Positions 19,549 through 28,325 of a stretch of DNA of 64,000 nt are shown here, one piece after another. The notes under the pieces were generated by a model. The model had not been told where the DNA came from and did not search any database. It was given only the letters and a program-made list of their open reading frames with translations. A program made the translations under genes and the position numbers. Origin of the DNA: CAWBRY01 sp963791295 (GTDB taxonomy: Bacteria > Bacteroidota > Bacteroidia > Chitinophagales > Chitinophagaceae); assembly GCA_963791295.1 (NCBI GenBank), contig CAWBRY010000001.1:1674001-1738000 (forward strand), in the 5' to 3' direction. How positions within the stretch are numbered: the stretch's first letter is position 1; every line of letters starts with the position of its first letter.

Positions 19549-20787
19549 ATGAAAACCAGAATAGTCCAATTTTTCGCAGCCATTGCAACACTACTAGTAT
19601 TACAATATGCAAGTTTGGCACAGGCACCCAACTTAGGCAGCGCCACAAGTTTTACCCTTTTTACTGCAACGGGAGCAGTCGGAAACACAGGGATTTCACA
19701 GATCTCCGGTAATATCGGTACAAACAATGGTGCCATCACAGGCTTCGGACCGCCTACGACTATGACCGGGCATATTGATTCTGGAAATGCTGTTACCGTG
19801 CAATGCGCAGTAGACTTGCAAGCCGCATATGATCAACTATTCAACACTGCTCCAACTTCCACTAGTCATACACCGACCTTTGGAAGTGGTGAGACACTTT
19901 TTGCTGGCGTGTACGCGATTGCTGCTGCCGGATCAATAGCCGGCGATCTTACATTGGATGCACAATGGAACGCTAACGCAGTATTTATCTTTAAGTTCGG
20001 AGGTGCCTTTACTACCGGCGCCTCGACTACTATCCATTTGATTAATGGCGCATCGGCATGTAACGTGTTTTGGGGGGCCGAAGGAGCGATCGCTATGGCA
20101 GCGGTCACCGTAATGAAAGGAACTCTAATCGCTAACAACGGCGCAATCTCTATGGGTGCGAATGGAAATTTAGAGGGCAGGTTATTTTCAACTACCGGAG
20201 CTGCTTCTATTTACGAAGTATCCGTATCTCTGCCCTGTTCAACTATGCCTCTTCCGATTAATCTAATTTCATTTACAGGCAAATGTATTAGCGAAAATGT
20301 AATATTGGAGTGGACAACAGAGTCTGGAATAAATAATTATTTCACCGCCGAGCGTAGTGCGGAGGGAATAAACTGGCAAATAGTGGGAACGGTGGCAGTA
20401 CCAGACAACTCGGTCGCTAGCCGTAGCTATACCATAACAGATAAATTTCCCGCTGAGCAGACTTCTTATTACAGGTTAAAGCAAACTGATGAGCAAGGAA
20501 ATTTTCGGTTCGGCAAGGTTATTACTGTTCAGAAATGCAGAAATAATACCACTCCTGGTTTAATTGTATTTCCAAATCCATCGCGTGGAAAGTTCGAGTT
20601 AGTATTTACCGGAAATACGGATCAGATTCTTTCCTTTGAAATGTTTAACTCTCAGTCTCAGAAAATATATGAGTCCACTGGCTTCCAATCAAAGTTTGAT
20701 TTATCCAGCAAATCCCCTGGCGTATATTATATTCAAGTTCAATTGAATTCTAAAAGGATAACAGTACCCATTGTGGTTGAAAAATGA
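19549..20787 (+). CDS. Ice-binding family protein (DUF3494) with type IX sorting domain
   Basis: A secreted protein of 412 residues. A signal peptide ends near residue 25 (ASLAQA). Residues 27-230 are the DUF3494 ice-binding beta-solenoid: GNIGTNNGAITGFG, LDAQWNANAVFIFKFG and GRLFSTTGAA are characteristic. Residues 238-330 form a fibronectin-like module (ILEWTTESGINNYF, SYYRLKQTDEQGNF). Residues 340-412 are a type IX secretion sorting domain (VFPNPSRGKFEL, then SPGVYYIQV). Export by T9SS and cell-surface attachment or release are expected. In known members the fold binds ice crystals; some DUF3494 proteins have no shown activity. It starts 73 bases after the kinase. Confidence 0.92.
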   Translation: MKTRIVQFFAAIATLLVLQYASLAQAPNLGSATSFTLFTATGAVGNTGISQISGNIGTNNGAITGFGPPTTMTGHIDSGNAVTVQCAVDLQAAYDQLFNTAPTSTSHTPTFGSGETLFAGVYAIAAAGSIAGDLTLDAQWNANAVFIFKFGGAFTTGASTTIHLINGASACNVFWGAEGAIAMAAVTVMKGTLIANNGAISMGANGNLEGRLFSTTGAASIYEVSVSLPCSTMPLPINLISFTGKCISENVILEWTTESGINNYFTAERSAEGINWQIVGTVAVPDNSVASRSYTITDKFPAEQTSYYRLKQTDEQGNFRFGKVITVQKCRNNTTPGLIVFPNPSRGKFELVFTGNTDQILSFEMFNSQSQKIYESTGFQSKFDLSSKSPGVYYIQVQLNSKRITVPIVVEK

Positions 20788-20996
20788 TTGAAATCATTCA
20801 CAGCTTTAGAATCATGACTTAAAAATTGTTTTTTATCTACAAATTGTTGTCATGAAACCTTTATCTGATTTCTTTTATCTGTTGGATCTCGCGCGAAGGT
20901 CTAAGTTATCCCCATAAGGGTTTTAGCTTAGACAGCTGAACGCAAGGATCTGCTTACCTTTAACAAGATTAGCTGAAAACCACCTGTCATCTTTCT

Positions 20997-21557
20997 TTGA
21001 ATTTGTACATAAAAAATATGGTTTGCATTCGCTGCAAAATGTTAGTGAAGAATGAGCTTCAAAATTTACGGTTGCATGCCGTTACCGTTGAACTCGGAGA
21101 AGTGACAATCCAGGAAGACATTTCCGGTGAAACCCTAGATCAACTTAGGACCGCACTGATGAAATGGGGATTGGAATTGATGGATGACAAAAAAAGTGTT
21201 CTAATCCAGAAAATAAAAACGGTTATCATAGAACTGGTTCATTATTCGGCTGAGCCGCTCAGCATCAATTTTTCTACGTTTTTAAGCCAGAAGCTGCACT
21301 ACGACTACACTTACCTTGCCAACCTTTTTTCTGAAGTGCAGGGCATCACCGTTGAACAATTTATAATAGCTCATAAAGTTGAGCGAGTTAAAGAGTTGCT
21401 CGTTTATGACAAATTAAATCTTACAGAAATAGCCTACCTCATGCATTACAGCAGCATGGCTCACCTGTCCCATCAATTCAAGAAGGTAACAGGGTTGGCA
21501 CCCTCTCATTTTAAGAAACTCAGACGAAGACGGCGGAATATGCTCGAAGAACTGTAA
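20997..21557 (+). CDS. AraC-type regulator with HMA-like N-terminal domain (copy 1)
   Basis: A 186-residue regulator. Residues 1-75 have the beta-alpha-beta pattern of a heavy-metal-associated domain, with CIRC as a CxxC in MVCIRCKMLV. Residues 85-180 are a double helix-turn-helix of AraC type (DYTYLANLFSEVQGITVEQF, then LTEIAYLMHYSSMAHLSHQF, then TGLAPSHFKKL). The start at 20997 is TTG; it is chosen because the paralogue at 31875 has ATG at the same alignment position, and the first strand would be lost from the next ATG at 21018. The cupin gene at 21828 follows, as in the second copy of this module. A thiol or metal signal is an inference from CxxC only. Confidence 0.85.
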   Translation: MNLYIKNMVCIRCKMLVKNELQNLRLHAVTVELGEVTIQEDISGETLDQLRTALMKWGLELMDDKKSVLIQKIKTVIIELVHYSAEPLSINFSTFLSQKLHYDYTYLANLFSEVQGITVEQFIIAHKVERVKELLVYDKLNLTEIAYLMHYSSMAHLSHQFKKVTGLAPSHFKKLRRRRRNMLEEL

Positions 21558-21827
21558 AACAGTCATTCTGCCCATTCGAATTTTGAAGCAATCCTCCACT
21601 GTTTTGACTTTCATGGCACCCATCTGTGAATTATACAAACTTTTACCAGATATGTATAATACGGAAGTAAATAAAGGCACAGACCTTTGCATGGGATAAC
21701 TGATGTTTGTCGGATCGGGATAAACTGATCCCATCGAAAATGAGATTGATCTTACTCATTCCTGAGTGTTACTTACAGTCGAGACTCGTATTATTTCCAT
21801 ACTATTGAACCCATAAAATCTTATACT

Positions 21828-22217
21828 ATGAGTAAAGAGTATGAAAAGTTGATAAATAAAGCGGTAGTAAAAGATGAGATACCTAACGCGGAGCTCAAAA
21901 AAGGGGTGGCCCACATTATAGTAGAGATTATTGAGTACATGGCTAACTCTGTCGTGATGAAAACAATAATCAAAAAATCAACAGGCAATATCAGCGTTAT
22001 GTCATTTGATAACGGCGAAGGACTAACGGAGAAGACCTCCCCCTTTGACACTTTTGTTCAGATTATTGAAGGAAAGGCGGAGATTGTGATTGACAAAGTC
22101 TCGAACTTGATCGAATCCGGTCAGGGAATAGTGATACCTGCTCATGCTCCTAACTTTATTAAACCAAATGGACGATTTAAGATGATTCTAACCATTATTA
22201 AAAGCGGGTATGAATAG
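21828..22217 (+). CDS. Small cupin-domain protein (copy 1)
   Basis: A 129-residue single-domain cupin. The barrel is seen in SVVMKTIIKKSTGNISVMSF, FVQIIEGKAEIVID and GQGIVIPAHAPNFIKP. The usual HxH of cupin motif 1 is absent (EKTSPFDTFVQ takes its place); one His remains in PAHAPN, so canonical metal binding is doubtful. Most of the sequence is shared with the cupin at 32539, each following an HMA-AraC gene. The kinase gene starts 6 bases after the stop, which suggests co-transcription. Confidence 0.87.
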   Translation: MSKEYEKLINKAVVKDEIPNAELKKGVAHIIVEIIEYMANSVVMKTIIKKSTGNISVMSFDNGEGLTEKTSPFDTFVQIIEGKAEIVIDKVSNLIESGQGIVIPAHAPNFIKPNGRFKMILTIIKSGYE

Positions 22218-22223
22218 ATCAGT

Positions 22224-23711
22224 ATGACAGTAAAACTCCTTTCCGCCCAGGATGTCCATGACGAGACATATATTAGTGAAACTATTATGAATGGGTTCTT
22301 TACTGTTGATCATAAATGGACTGTAAAATATTGGAATAAAGCCGCGGAAAAATTACTCGGCGTTTTAGCCAAGGATATAGTAAATAAGAATATTTGGCAG
22401 GAATTTGCAGAGATAATGCCCATCAATTTTTATGCATACTATGACAAAGCCTTTTTACACAACAATCCTATTCAATTTCAAGAGTATTGGGGCGAAATGG
22501 GTGCCTGGTTTGATGTAGTTGCCTTCCATTGCAACGACACCTTATCTGTTTCTTTCAAGAGCAGCAGCCTAATAATGCCTCTTGATCCGATATCGCCGCA
22601 ACATCCCGGACAGCAATTGAAGATCATAAACAAGTTGTACCGGATTGTAACAGAAGTTACTAACGATTGTCTATATGAATGGGATCTCCACGCAAAAGAA
22701 ATATTTTGGATAGACGGCGGCCACAAAAGGGCTTTTGGATATCAAATCGAAAATATGCTTATTCCACAATCGTTTTGGGAGAGTCGTATTTTTCCTGGCG
22801 ACAGAGACCGGGTGGTCAATAGATTGAATAAAATCATTGCAGAAGCATCTTTGCGAATATGGGAAGAAGAGTATTGGTTTCAGCAAGCTAATGGGAAATA
22901 CGCATACGTTCACGAACGGGGGCACATCATCTACGACAGAAACAGGAAGGCTTGCAGAATGATAGGAGCCACGCAGGACGTCACCCACAAAGTATTGGTC
23001 GAGAGTAAATTGGCGAGAGAAAGAGCAACAAAGCAAAGAGAGATCACCGAAGCCGTACTGACGGCTCAGGAGAAAGAACGGACGGAAATTGGCAAAGAAA
23101 TGCACGAGAATCTGAACCAGGTCCTCGCGATCGCTAAAATGTACATACAAATGGCAATGAAGTCACTGGATAACCGGGAAATCTACTTGAATACATCTTT
23201 GGATTCTATAAGTCATGTGATAAATGAGATCAGGAGGATTTCCAAGAATCTGGCGATTCCAGGCATCCACATTATTGGTTTGTTTGATAATATAAGGAAC
23301 CTGTTGAAGGATATGAACACGATACATTCCATCAGAATTAAGTTCTACGCTACCGGCATTAGTGAAGAGGAGATAAATGAAAAACTGCAGCTGAATATTT
23401 TCCGAATTGTGCAGGAACAGCTAAATAATATCATTAAACATTCCAAGGCTACATCCGGCCGGATTACAATAAGCAAGTTAGAGAATACTATTATGTTAAT
23501 TGTTGAAGATAACGGCAAAGGGTGCAACATTTCTGAGGTGAAAAACGGGGTTGGATTGATAAATATCAAAAGCAGGGCAGAATTGTATCAGGGCGGTATT
23601 AAAATCGTATCCCAACCAGGAAAAGGATATCAATTGAATGTCTTGTTTTCATTGAAGCAAGCTTTGCGAATGGAAGAATCGGTTTTTCTGGAGAAAACGG
23701 AGCAGATATAA
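22224..23711 (+). CDS. PAS sensor histidine kinase (HisKA_3 type)
   Basis: A 495-residue soluble kinase. PAS-1 spans about residues 10-115 (GFFTVDHKWTVKYWNKAAE), and PAS-2 of PAS_3 type about 135-265 (DCLYEWDLHAKEIFWIDGG, ending CRMIGATQDVTHK). The dimerisation helix has the phosphosite in GKEMHENLNQ, followed by a NarL-type ATPase (QLNNIIKHSKA, VEDNGKGCN, GVGLINI). The His is followed by Glu rather than the more common Asp. It starts 6 bases after the cupin and lies upstream of a second kinase and a response regulator, so cupin-kinase-kinase-regulator looks like one operon. Confidence 0.88.
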   Translation: MTVKLLSAQDVHDETYISETIMNGFFTVDHKWTVKYWNKAAEKLLGVLAKDIVNKNIWQEFAEIMPINFYAYYDKAFLHNNPIQFQEYWGEMGAWFDVVAFHCNDTLSVSFKSSSLIMPLDPISPQHPGQQLKIINKLYRIVTEVTNDCLYEWDLHAKEIFWIDGGHKRAFGYQIENMLIPQSFWESRIFPGDRDRVVNRLNKIIAEASLRIWEEEYWFQQANGKYAYVHERGHIIYDRNRKACRMIGATQDVTHKVLVESKLARERATKQREITEAVLTAQEKERTEIGKEMHENLNQVLAIAKMYIQMAMKSLDNREIYLNTSLDSISHVINEIRRISKNLAIPGIHIIGLFDNIRNLLKDMNTIHSIRIKFYATGISEEEINEKLQLNIFRIVQEQLNNIIKHSKATSGRITISKLENTIMLIVEDNGKGCNISEVKNGVGLINIKSRAELYQGGIKIVSQPGKGYQLNVLFSLKQALRMEESVFLEKTEQI

Positions 23712-23773
23712 ATGGTAATAATAGCAATCATGGAATATAAAGAGTAGCTTTAAGACATCCAATTCCTATTAAA

Positions 23774-25951
23774 ATGCGAACCACCAGAATTACCGCAAGC
23801 CCAAAGCCAATACGTTCCAAACAATCAATTGCTGCAGACCTAAACCAGCTTCACCGTTTGGCATTTAATAATTCATTGCAGCCGAACATTATCTCCATCG
23901 TTAGCGACGGTAAAATAATTGACGCCAATCTGGCTGCGTGCAGACTATTGGGGTATTCTAAGAAGGAGTTACTTTCCAAAAATAGAAATGACATTTTCAA
24001 TTTATCAGAAAGTAGTTATGTCAAAATGGTCAGAATAAGAGCAGCAGATGGACATGTCAACGCTGATGTAAACTTAAAAATGAAGAATGGAAAGCTGTTG
24101 TCTTGTGAAATTACATCCGTGATTTTCGTCGGAAATCATCAAATTGAAAAATCCATAACCACTATTGCGGATAAATCGCAAATCATCTTAAAGCAAAATA
24201 ATATTGATGCTAAAAAACAGCAAATAGTAGCTGATAATATTGTTCGTGCTAAATCAAAGCAAAAAGCGATTGATGTTAAAAATGGGAAAATAGTAGCTGA
24301 TAATATTGTTCGTGCTAAATCAAAGCAAAAAGCGATTGATGTTAAGAAAGAAAAAATAGTGGCTGATAATATTATTCTGGCTAAATCAAAGCAAAAGGAT
24401 ATTGACATCAAAAAAGAAGGGATAGTGGCCAATAACATTATTATCGCGAAGGAGAAAGCAGACTCCCTGTTGGTAGAAAATACCGAATGGTTCCAGTCTA
24501 TGGCTATAACATCGTACGATGTCATGTGGAATTGGGATTTAGAGAGCGGCGATATTTATGTCGGTGACAGTGTGGAGGAAATATTTGGCTATAAAATTCC
24601 CAATAATATTGTGAGTTTCAGCGATTTTTTGAATTGCCTCTTACCCAAGCAAAAAAGTATTGTTGAAAAAAGTTTGATGAAATCAATTGCCTCTGACAAT
24701 GAAAACTGGAGCGATTCTTTTCAATTTAGATGCAGCGATGGTTCTGTTGCCATTACAATTAGCCGCGCGAATATTGTGAGAGATGATGATGGAAAGGCCA
24801 AAAGATTTATAGGGGCCACGCATGATATTACCAAGTTGCGAGAATTAGAAAAAAAACTAGGGGAACAGACTTCTATAAAAAGGGAAAACAGTGAAATATT
24901 TCGTTTGGCTGCTAAACTGTCTTATGATGGAATATGGGATTGGAATCTTCTGACCAATGAGTTTTTTTTAGGCCAAGGATTTGAGGAACTATTTGGGTAT
25001 GACTTGAAAAACAATACCGGGAATAAGGCTGATTGGAGTAAGCATTTACATCCGGATGATAAGGCAGCAGTTGAAAAGGGACTAGCAGACGCCCTGGCGT
25101 CTTCGGTCTCTCACTGGGAGCATGCTTACCGGTTTATTAAAGCTGATGGTTCCATCGCGAACGTGTTTGGCAGAGCGACGATCATCAGGGAACCGGGCGG
25201 AAAAGCGCGCAGAATGATAGGGGTCGTACACGATATCAGCAAGCAAAGAGTGCTGGAAGAAAGATTGGAGCAGGAAATCATGTTAAAAGAAACACAGATC
25301 GCGGAAGCTACCGATGAAGCAAAGGCGACTGAGAGATCCGACATTGGGAGGGAATTGCATGATAATGTAAACCAACTGCTCGGAGCTTCCAGGCTTTACC
25401 TTGACATGGCAAAATTGGGTGGAAAGAATAGTGAAATGTACCTGGGCCGTTCTTCCGATTACACAATCACCGCTATTGAAGAGATTAGAAAATTGACCAA
25501 GGGGTTGACCACTGATATTATTAAGGACCTTGGACTTTGCGAAGCAATTTCCAATGCCGCCCGCGATATGATGGAAGTAAATCCTTGCAAAATTACCTGT
25601 GAACTGAAGAGTTTTATAGAGGATAGCGTCGATGATAAATTCAAAGTGAATATTTTCAGGATAGTGCAGGAACAGCTGAATAATATTTTGAAGCATGCCA
25701 AAGCAACGATAGTTACTATTCGCCTTTTACAGAATAAAAAATCGACTATTCTTTCAATTTCGGATAATGGTATTGGTTTTGATACAGACAAGAAACGAAA
25801 AGGCATCGGGATAGAAAACATCAAAGCCCGGGCGACAACTTACAATGGTATAGCGGATATTATTTCAAAACCTGGTCAGAGTTGCATCTTAAATGTAACA
25901 TTCCCGATTTCCAAAATGCTCATTACAATGGTCAATACTGTAAGTCATTAG
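23774..25951 (+). CDS. Multi-PAS sensor histidine kinase with repeat linker (paralogue)
   Basis: A 725-residue soluble kinase and close paralogue of the one at 16878. It has PAS-1 (NIISIVSDGKIIDANLAAC, residues 25-135), a linker of four 22-residue repeats (150-237), PAS-2 (SYDVMWNWDLESGDIYVGD), PAS-3 (SYDGIWDWNLLTNEFFLGQ), HisKA_3 with GRELHDNVNQ, and an ATPase domain (QLNNILKHAKA, ISDNGIGFD, GIGIENI). Compared with the first paralogue it lacks the fourth PAS domain. The regulator at 25979 begins 27 bases downstream and is the natural partner, although that regulator has lost its DNA-binding part. Confidence 0.9.
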   Translation: MRTTRITASPKPIRSKQSIAADLNQLHRLAFNNSLQPNIISIVSDGKIIDANLAACRLLGYSKKELLSKNRNDIFNLSESSYVKMVRIRAADGHVNADVNLKMKNGKLLSCEITSVIFVGNHQIEKSITTIADKSQIILKQNNIDAKKQQIVADNIVRAKSKQKAIDVKNGKIVADNIVRAKSKQKAIDVKKEKIVADNIILAKSKQKDIDIKKEGIVANNIIIAKEKADSLLVENTEWFQSMAITSYDVMWNWDLESGDIYVGDSVEEIFGYKIPNNIVSFSDFLNCLLPKQKSIVEKSLMKSIASDNENWSDSFQFRCSDGSVAITISRANIVRDDDGKAKRFIGATHDITKLRELEKKLGEQTSIKRENSEIFRLAAKLSYDGIWDWNLLTNEFFLGQGFEELFGYDLKNNTGNKADWSKHLHPDDKAAVEKGLADALASSVSHWEHAYRFIKADGSIANVFGRATIIREPGGKARRMIGVVHDISKQRVLEERLEQEIMLKETQIAEATDEAKATERSDIGRELHDNVNQLLGASRLYLDMAKLGGKNSEMYLGRSSDYTITAIEEIRKLTKGLTTDIIKDLGLCEAISNAARDMMEVNPCKITCELKSFIEDSVDDKFKVNIFRIVQEQLNNILKHAKATIVTIRLLQNKKSTILSISDNGIGFDTDKKRKGIGIENIKARATTYNGIADIISKPGQSCILNVTFPISKMLITMVNTVSH
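24221..24484 (+). repeat. Four tandem 66-base repeats encoding 22-residue helical units
   Basis: Units start at 24221, 24287, 24353 and 24419. Units 1 and 2 are identical over more than 50 bases, covering IVADNIVRAKSKQKAIDV, which points to recent duplication. Unit 3 differs slightly and unit 4 is degenerate. Residue pattern and period match the repeat in the kinase at 16878, although copy number differs (four against five). Confidence 0.87.
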
Positions 25952-25978
25952 CCCGATTGACGGCAAAATATGTTCAAT

Positions 25979-26461
25979 ATGAAAAAAATTACCATTGCAA
26001 TAGTTGACGATCATATATTGATGAGGGAATTGTGGACGACCATGTTTGCTGATGAAACGGAAATGGAAGTAACTGGAGAAAGTGGAAATTTGATTGAAGC
26101 CATAGAAATGATCAAACTCAAAAAACCAAATATCGTATTGCTGGATATCAACCTGGGGCAGGAATCGGGGTTCGATGGGGTGGTCAAAATAATCCAGATT
26201 TCACCCAGGACCAGGATCATTGCTATTTCCATGCATAACCAGGCAATCTATGCAAAAAAGATGCTGCAGTTGGGAGCCAAAGCATACGTCACGAAAAACT
26301 CATCCCGAGATGAACTGTTCAAAGCCATTAAAGAAGTAATGAAAGGAAAAGTGTACGTGTGCGCAGAAATAAGGGGCATTTTGCCGAAACAGATTGTGAA
26401 AAGGAAATCCGGGCAACCCAAAATAAAGGAACTGACGTTGCCGAAAATTGAAGTCGGCTAA
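25979..26461 (+). CDS. Response regulator, receiver domain with truncated LuxR-type HTH
   Basis: Residues 1-125 are a complete receiver domain: acidic pocket VDDH, phosphosite Asp in IVLLDINLGQ, switch region AISMH, and Lys in YVTKNSS. It resembles the regulator at 63341 closely (both have YVTKNSSRDE/KDE and a KVYVC or KKYVC segment). After KELTLPKIEVG the protein stops. KELTLPKIEV aligns with the first helix of a LuxR HTH (LSRRELEIV in the regulator at 63341), so about 55 residues of DNA-binding domain are missing. The preferred start is MKKITIA at 25979; 25970 is also possible. It could act as a phosphate sink or a protein-interaction output, or be non-functional. Confidence 0.82.
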   Translation: MKKITIAIVDDHILMRELWTTMFADETEMEVTGESGNLIEAIEMIKLKKPNIVLLDINLGQESGFDGVVKIIQISPRTRIIAISMHNQAIYAKKMLQLGAKAYVTKNSSRDELFKAIKEVMKGKVYVCAEIRGILPKQIVKRKSGQPKIKELTLPKIEVG

Positions 26462-26483
26462 CATATCTTGCGGATATGGCTCA

Positions 26484-28301
26484 ATGTTAATGGTAGAAAA
26501 AATCACATTAAAGGACAGGTTTTCAGCATTAACTAATCTTCCGAGATTTTTTAAGTTAGTATGGCGGGCCAGCCCTGCCCTTACTATTACCAATGCACTC
26601 TTGCGTATTGTTCGCTCAGCGATACCAGTGGCTATTTTATATGTAGCCAAACTAATTATTGATCAGATAGTAGAAATCAGTAATCATTCAAGCGAGTCTT
26701 CTCAAAATTATCTATGGCAACTTGTTGCTGTTGAATTTGGACTGGCTATTCTTTCTGATGGCTTAAGTCGTGCAACTGCTTTGGTGGATAGTTTGCTCGG
26801 AGATTTGTTCTCTAACTATACCTCCATTCAGATCATGCAACACGCTGCCATTTTAGATCTTGATCAATTTGAGGATTCCACCTTTTATGATAAGCTGGAA
26901 AGAGCAAGACAACAAACCGTAGGACGCACCATTTTACTCTCCCAGATATTAAGCCAAATCCAGGATTTAATTACCATGGGTTTTCTGGCAGCAGGACTAA
27001 TAGTTTTTAACCCCTGGCTAATTCTACTGTTATTTATTGCCGTCTTGCCCGCCTTTATGGGGGAATCCTATTTTAATAATAAGACCTACTCTCTCAGCCG
27101 CAGGCATACACCGGAACGAAGGGAGCTGGATTATATACGCTTCCTCGGAGCCAGTGATGAAACTGCAAAAGAGGTAAAAATATTCAACCTCTCGGGTTTC
27201 TTAGTTGATCGTTTCCGCCAACTCTCCGGCAAATTTTTCAAAGACAATAAGGAATTGGCGATAAAAAGGTCTCTATGGGGAACTGCATTCTCCTTACTTG
27301 GTAGTGTAGGCTATTACGGGGCTTATGTATTCATTATTTCAAAAACCATTGCTGGAAAACTTTCGATTGGTGACCTGACATTTCTGGCTGGTTCATTCAG
27401 ACAATTGAAAAGCTTGCTGGAGGGTATCCTTTCCCGCTTTACGACTGTATCCCAGGGTGCTATTTATCTAAAGGACTTCTTTGATTTCTTTAATATACAG
27501 CCTAAGATAAAACTATCTTCCAACGCCAGGCCTTTCCCGGAAAAAATCCAACAAGGGTTTACTTTCGAAAATGTCGGCTTTAAATATGCAACGTCAGAAC
27601 GCTGGGCTAACCGTCATCTAAACTTTACACTCCATGCAGGTGAGAAGCTGGCCCTGGTTGGAGAAAATGGCGCCGGAAAAACTACCCTGGTTAAACTGTT
27701 GGCTCGTCTTTACGACCCAACAGAAGGACGAATTCTATTAGATGGCTATGACTTGCGGGAATACGATCTGACCCAGCTACACCAGCAGGTTGGCATTATT
27801 TTTCAGGATTATCTGCGCTATCAGATGACCGTCTCACAAAATATAGCAGTAGGTAACATTGACGAAAAGGAAAATAGAGAACTAATTATAAACTCCGCTA
27901 AACAAAGTATGGCTGATTTCCTGGTGGAGAGGCTGCCTGGTAAATATGATCAGGCATTGGGCAAACGATTTAACCAGGGTGTTGAACTTTCAGGGGGCGA
28001 ATGGCAAAAAATTGCCCTTGCAAGAGCATATATGAAAAGTGCGCAATTATTGATCCTGGATGAACCAACAGCCGCCCTGGACGCAAGAGCCGAATATCAG
28101 GTTTTTCAAAGGTTTTCAGAATTGACAAAAGGCAAAACTGCAGTGCTCATTTCACATCGTTTCTCGACTGTGCGAATGGCAGATCGCATATTGGTTTTGG
28201 ATCAGGGAGAATTGTTGGAAGAAGGCAGTCATGTTGAACTATTGAATAAAAAAGGACGATATGCTGAACTATTTAGTTTGCAAGCGATGGGATATCAATA
28301 G
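26484..28301 (+). CDS. ABC exporter, fused membrane and ATPase domains
   Basis: A half-transporter of about 605 residues. The membrane part (about 20-320) has six predicted helices. The ATPase part shows Walker A GENGAGKTT, Q-loop IIFQDY, signature LSGGEWQ, Walker B LLILDEPTAALD and H-loop ISHR. The family is the MsbA/lipid-drug exporter group; the substrate cannot be told. It would work as a homodimer in the inner membrane. A longer frame reaches back to 26448, overlapping the response regulator, but the Met pair at 26484/26490 just before VEKITLKDRF fits the family start. It directly follows the truncated regulator. Confidence 0.9.
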   Translation: MLMVEKITLKDRFSALTNLPRFFKLVWRASPALTITNALLRIVRSAIPVAILYVAKLIIDQIVEISNHSSESSQNYLWQLVAVEFGLAILSDGLSRATALVDSLLGDLFSNYTSIQIMQHAAILDLDQFEDSTFYDKLERARQQTVGRTILLSQILSQIQDLITMGFLAAGLIVFNPWLILLLFIAVLPAFMGESYFNNKTYSLSRRHTPERRELDYIRFLGASDETAKEVKIFNLSGFLVDRFRQLSGKFFKDNKELAIKRSLWGTAFSLLGSVGYYGAYVFIISKTIAGKLSIGDLTFLAGSFRQLKSLLEGILSRFTTVSQGAIYLKDFFDFFNIQPKIKLSSNARPFPEKIQQGFTFENVGFKYATSERWANRHLNFTLHAGEKLALVGENGAGKTTLVKLLARLYDPTEGRILLDGYDLREYDLTQLHQQVGIIFQDYLRYQMTVSQNIAVGNIDEKENRELIINSAKQSMADFLVERLPGKYDQALGKRFNQGVELSGGEWQKIALARAYMKSAQLLILDEPTAALDARAEYQVFQRFSELTKGKTAVLISHRFSTVRMADRILVLDQGELLEEGSHVELLNKKGRYAELFSLQAMGYQ

Positions 28302-28325
28302 AAGAAGAATATTACCCTTCATAAC

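Noticed and set aside
24139..24525. A 128-codon minus-strand frame with repeated hydrophobic segments
   Set aside because: It is the antisense of the 66-base repeats in the kinase; the membrane-like repeats are a by-product of the sense repeat.
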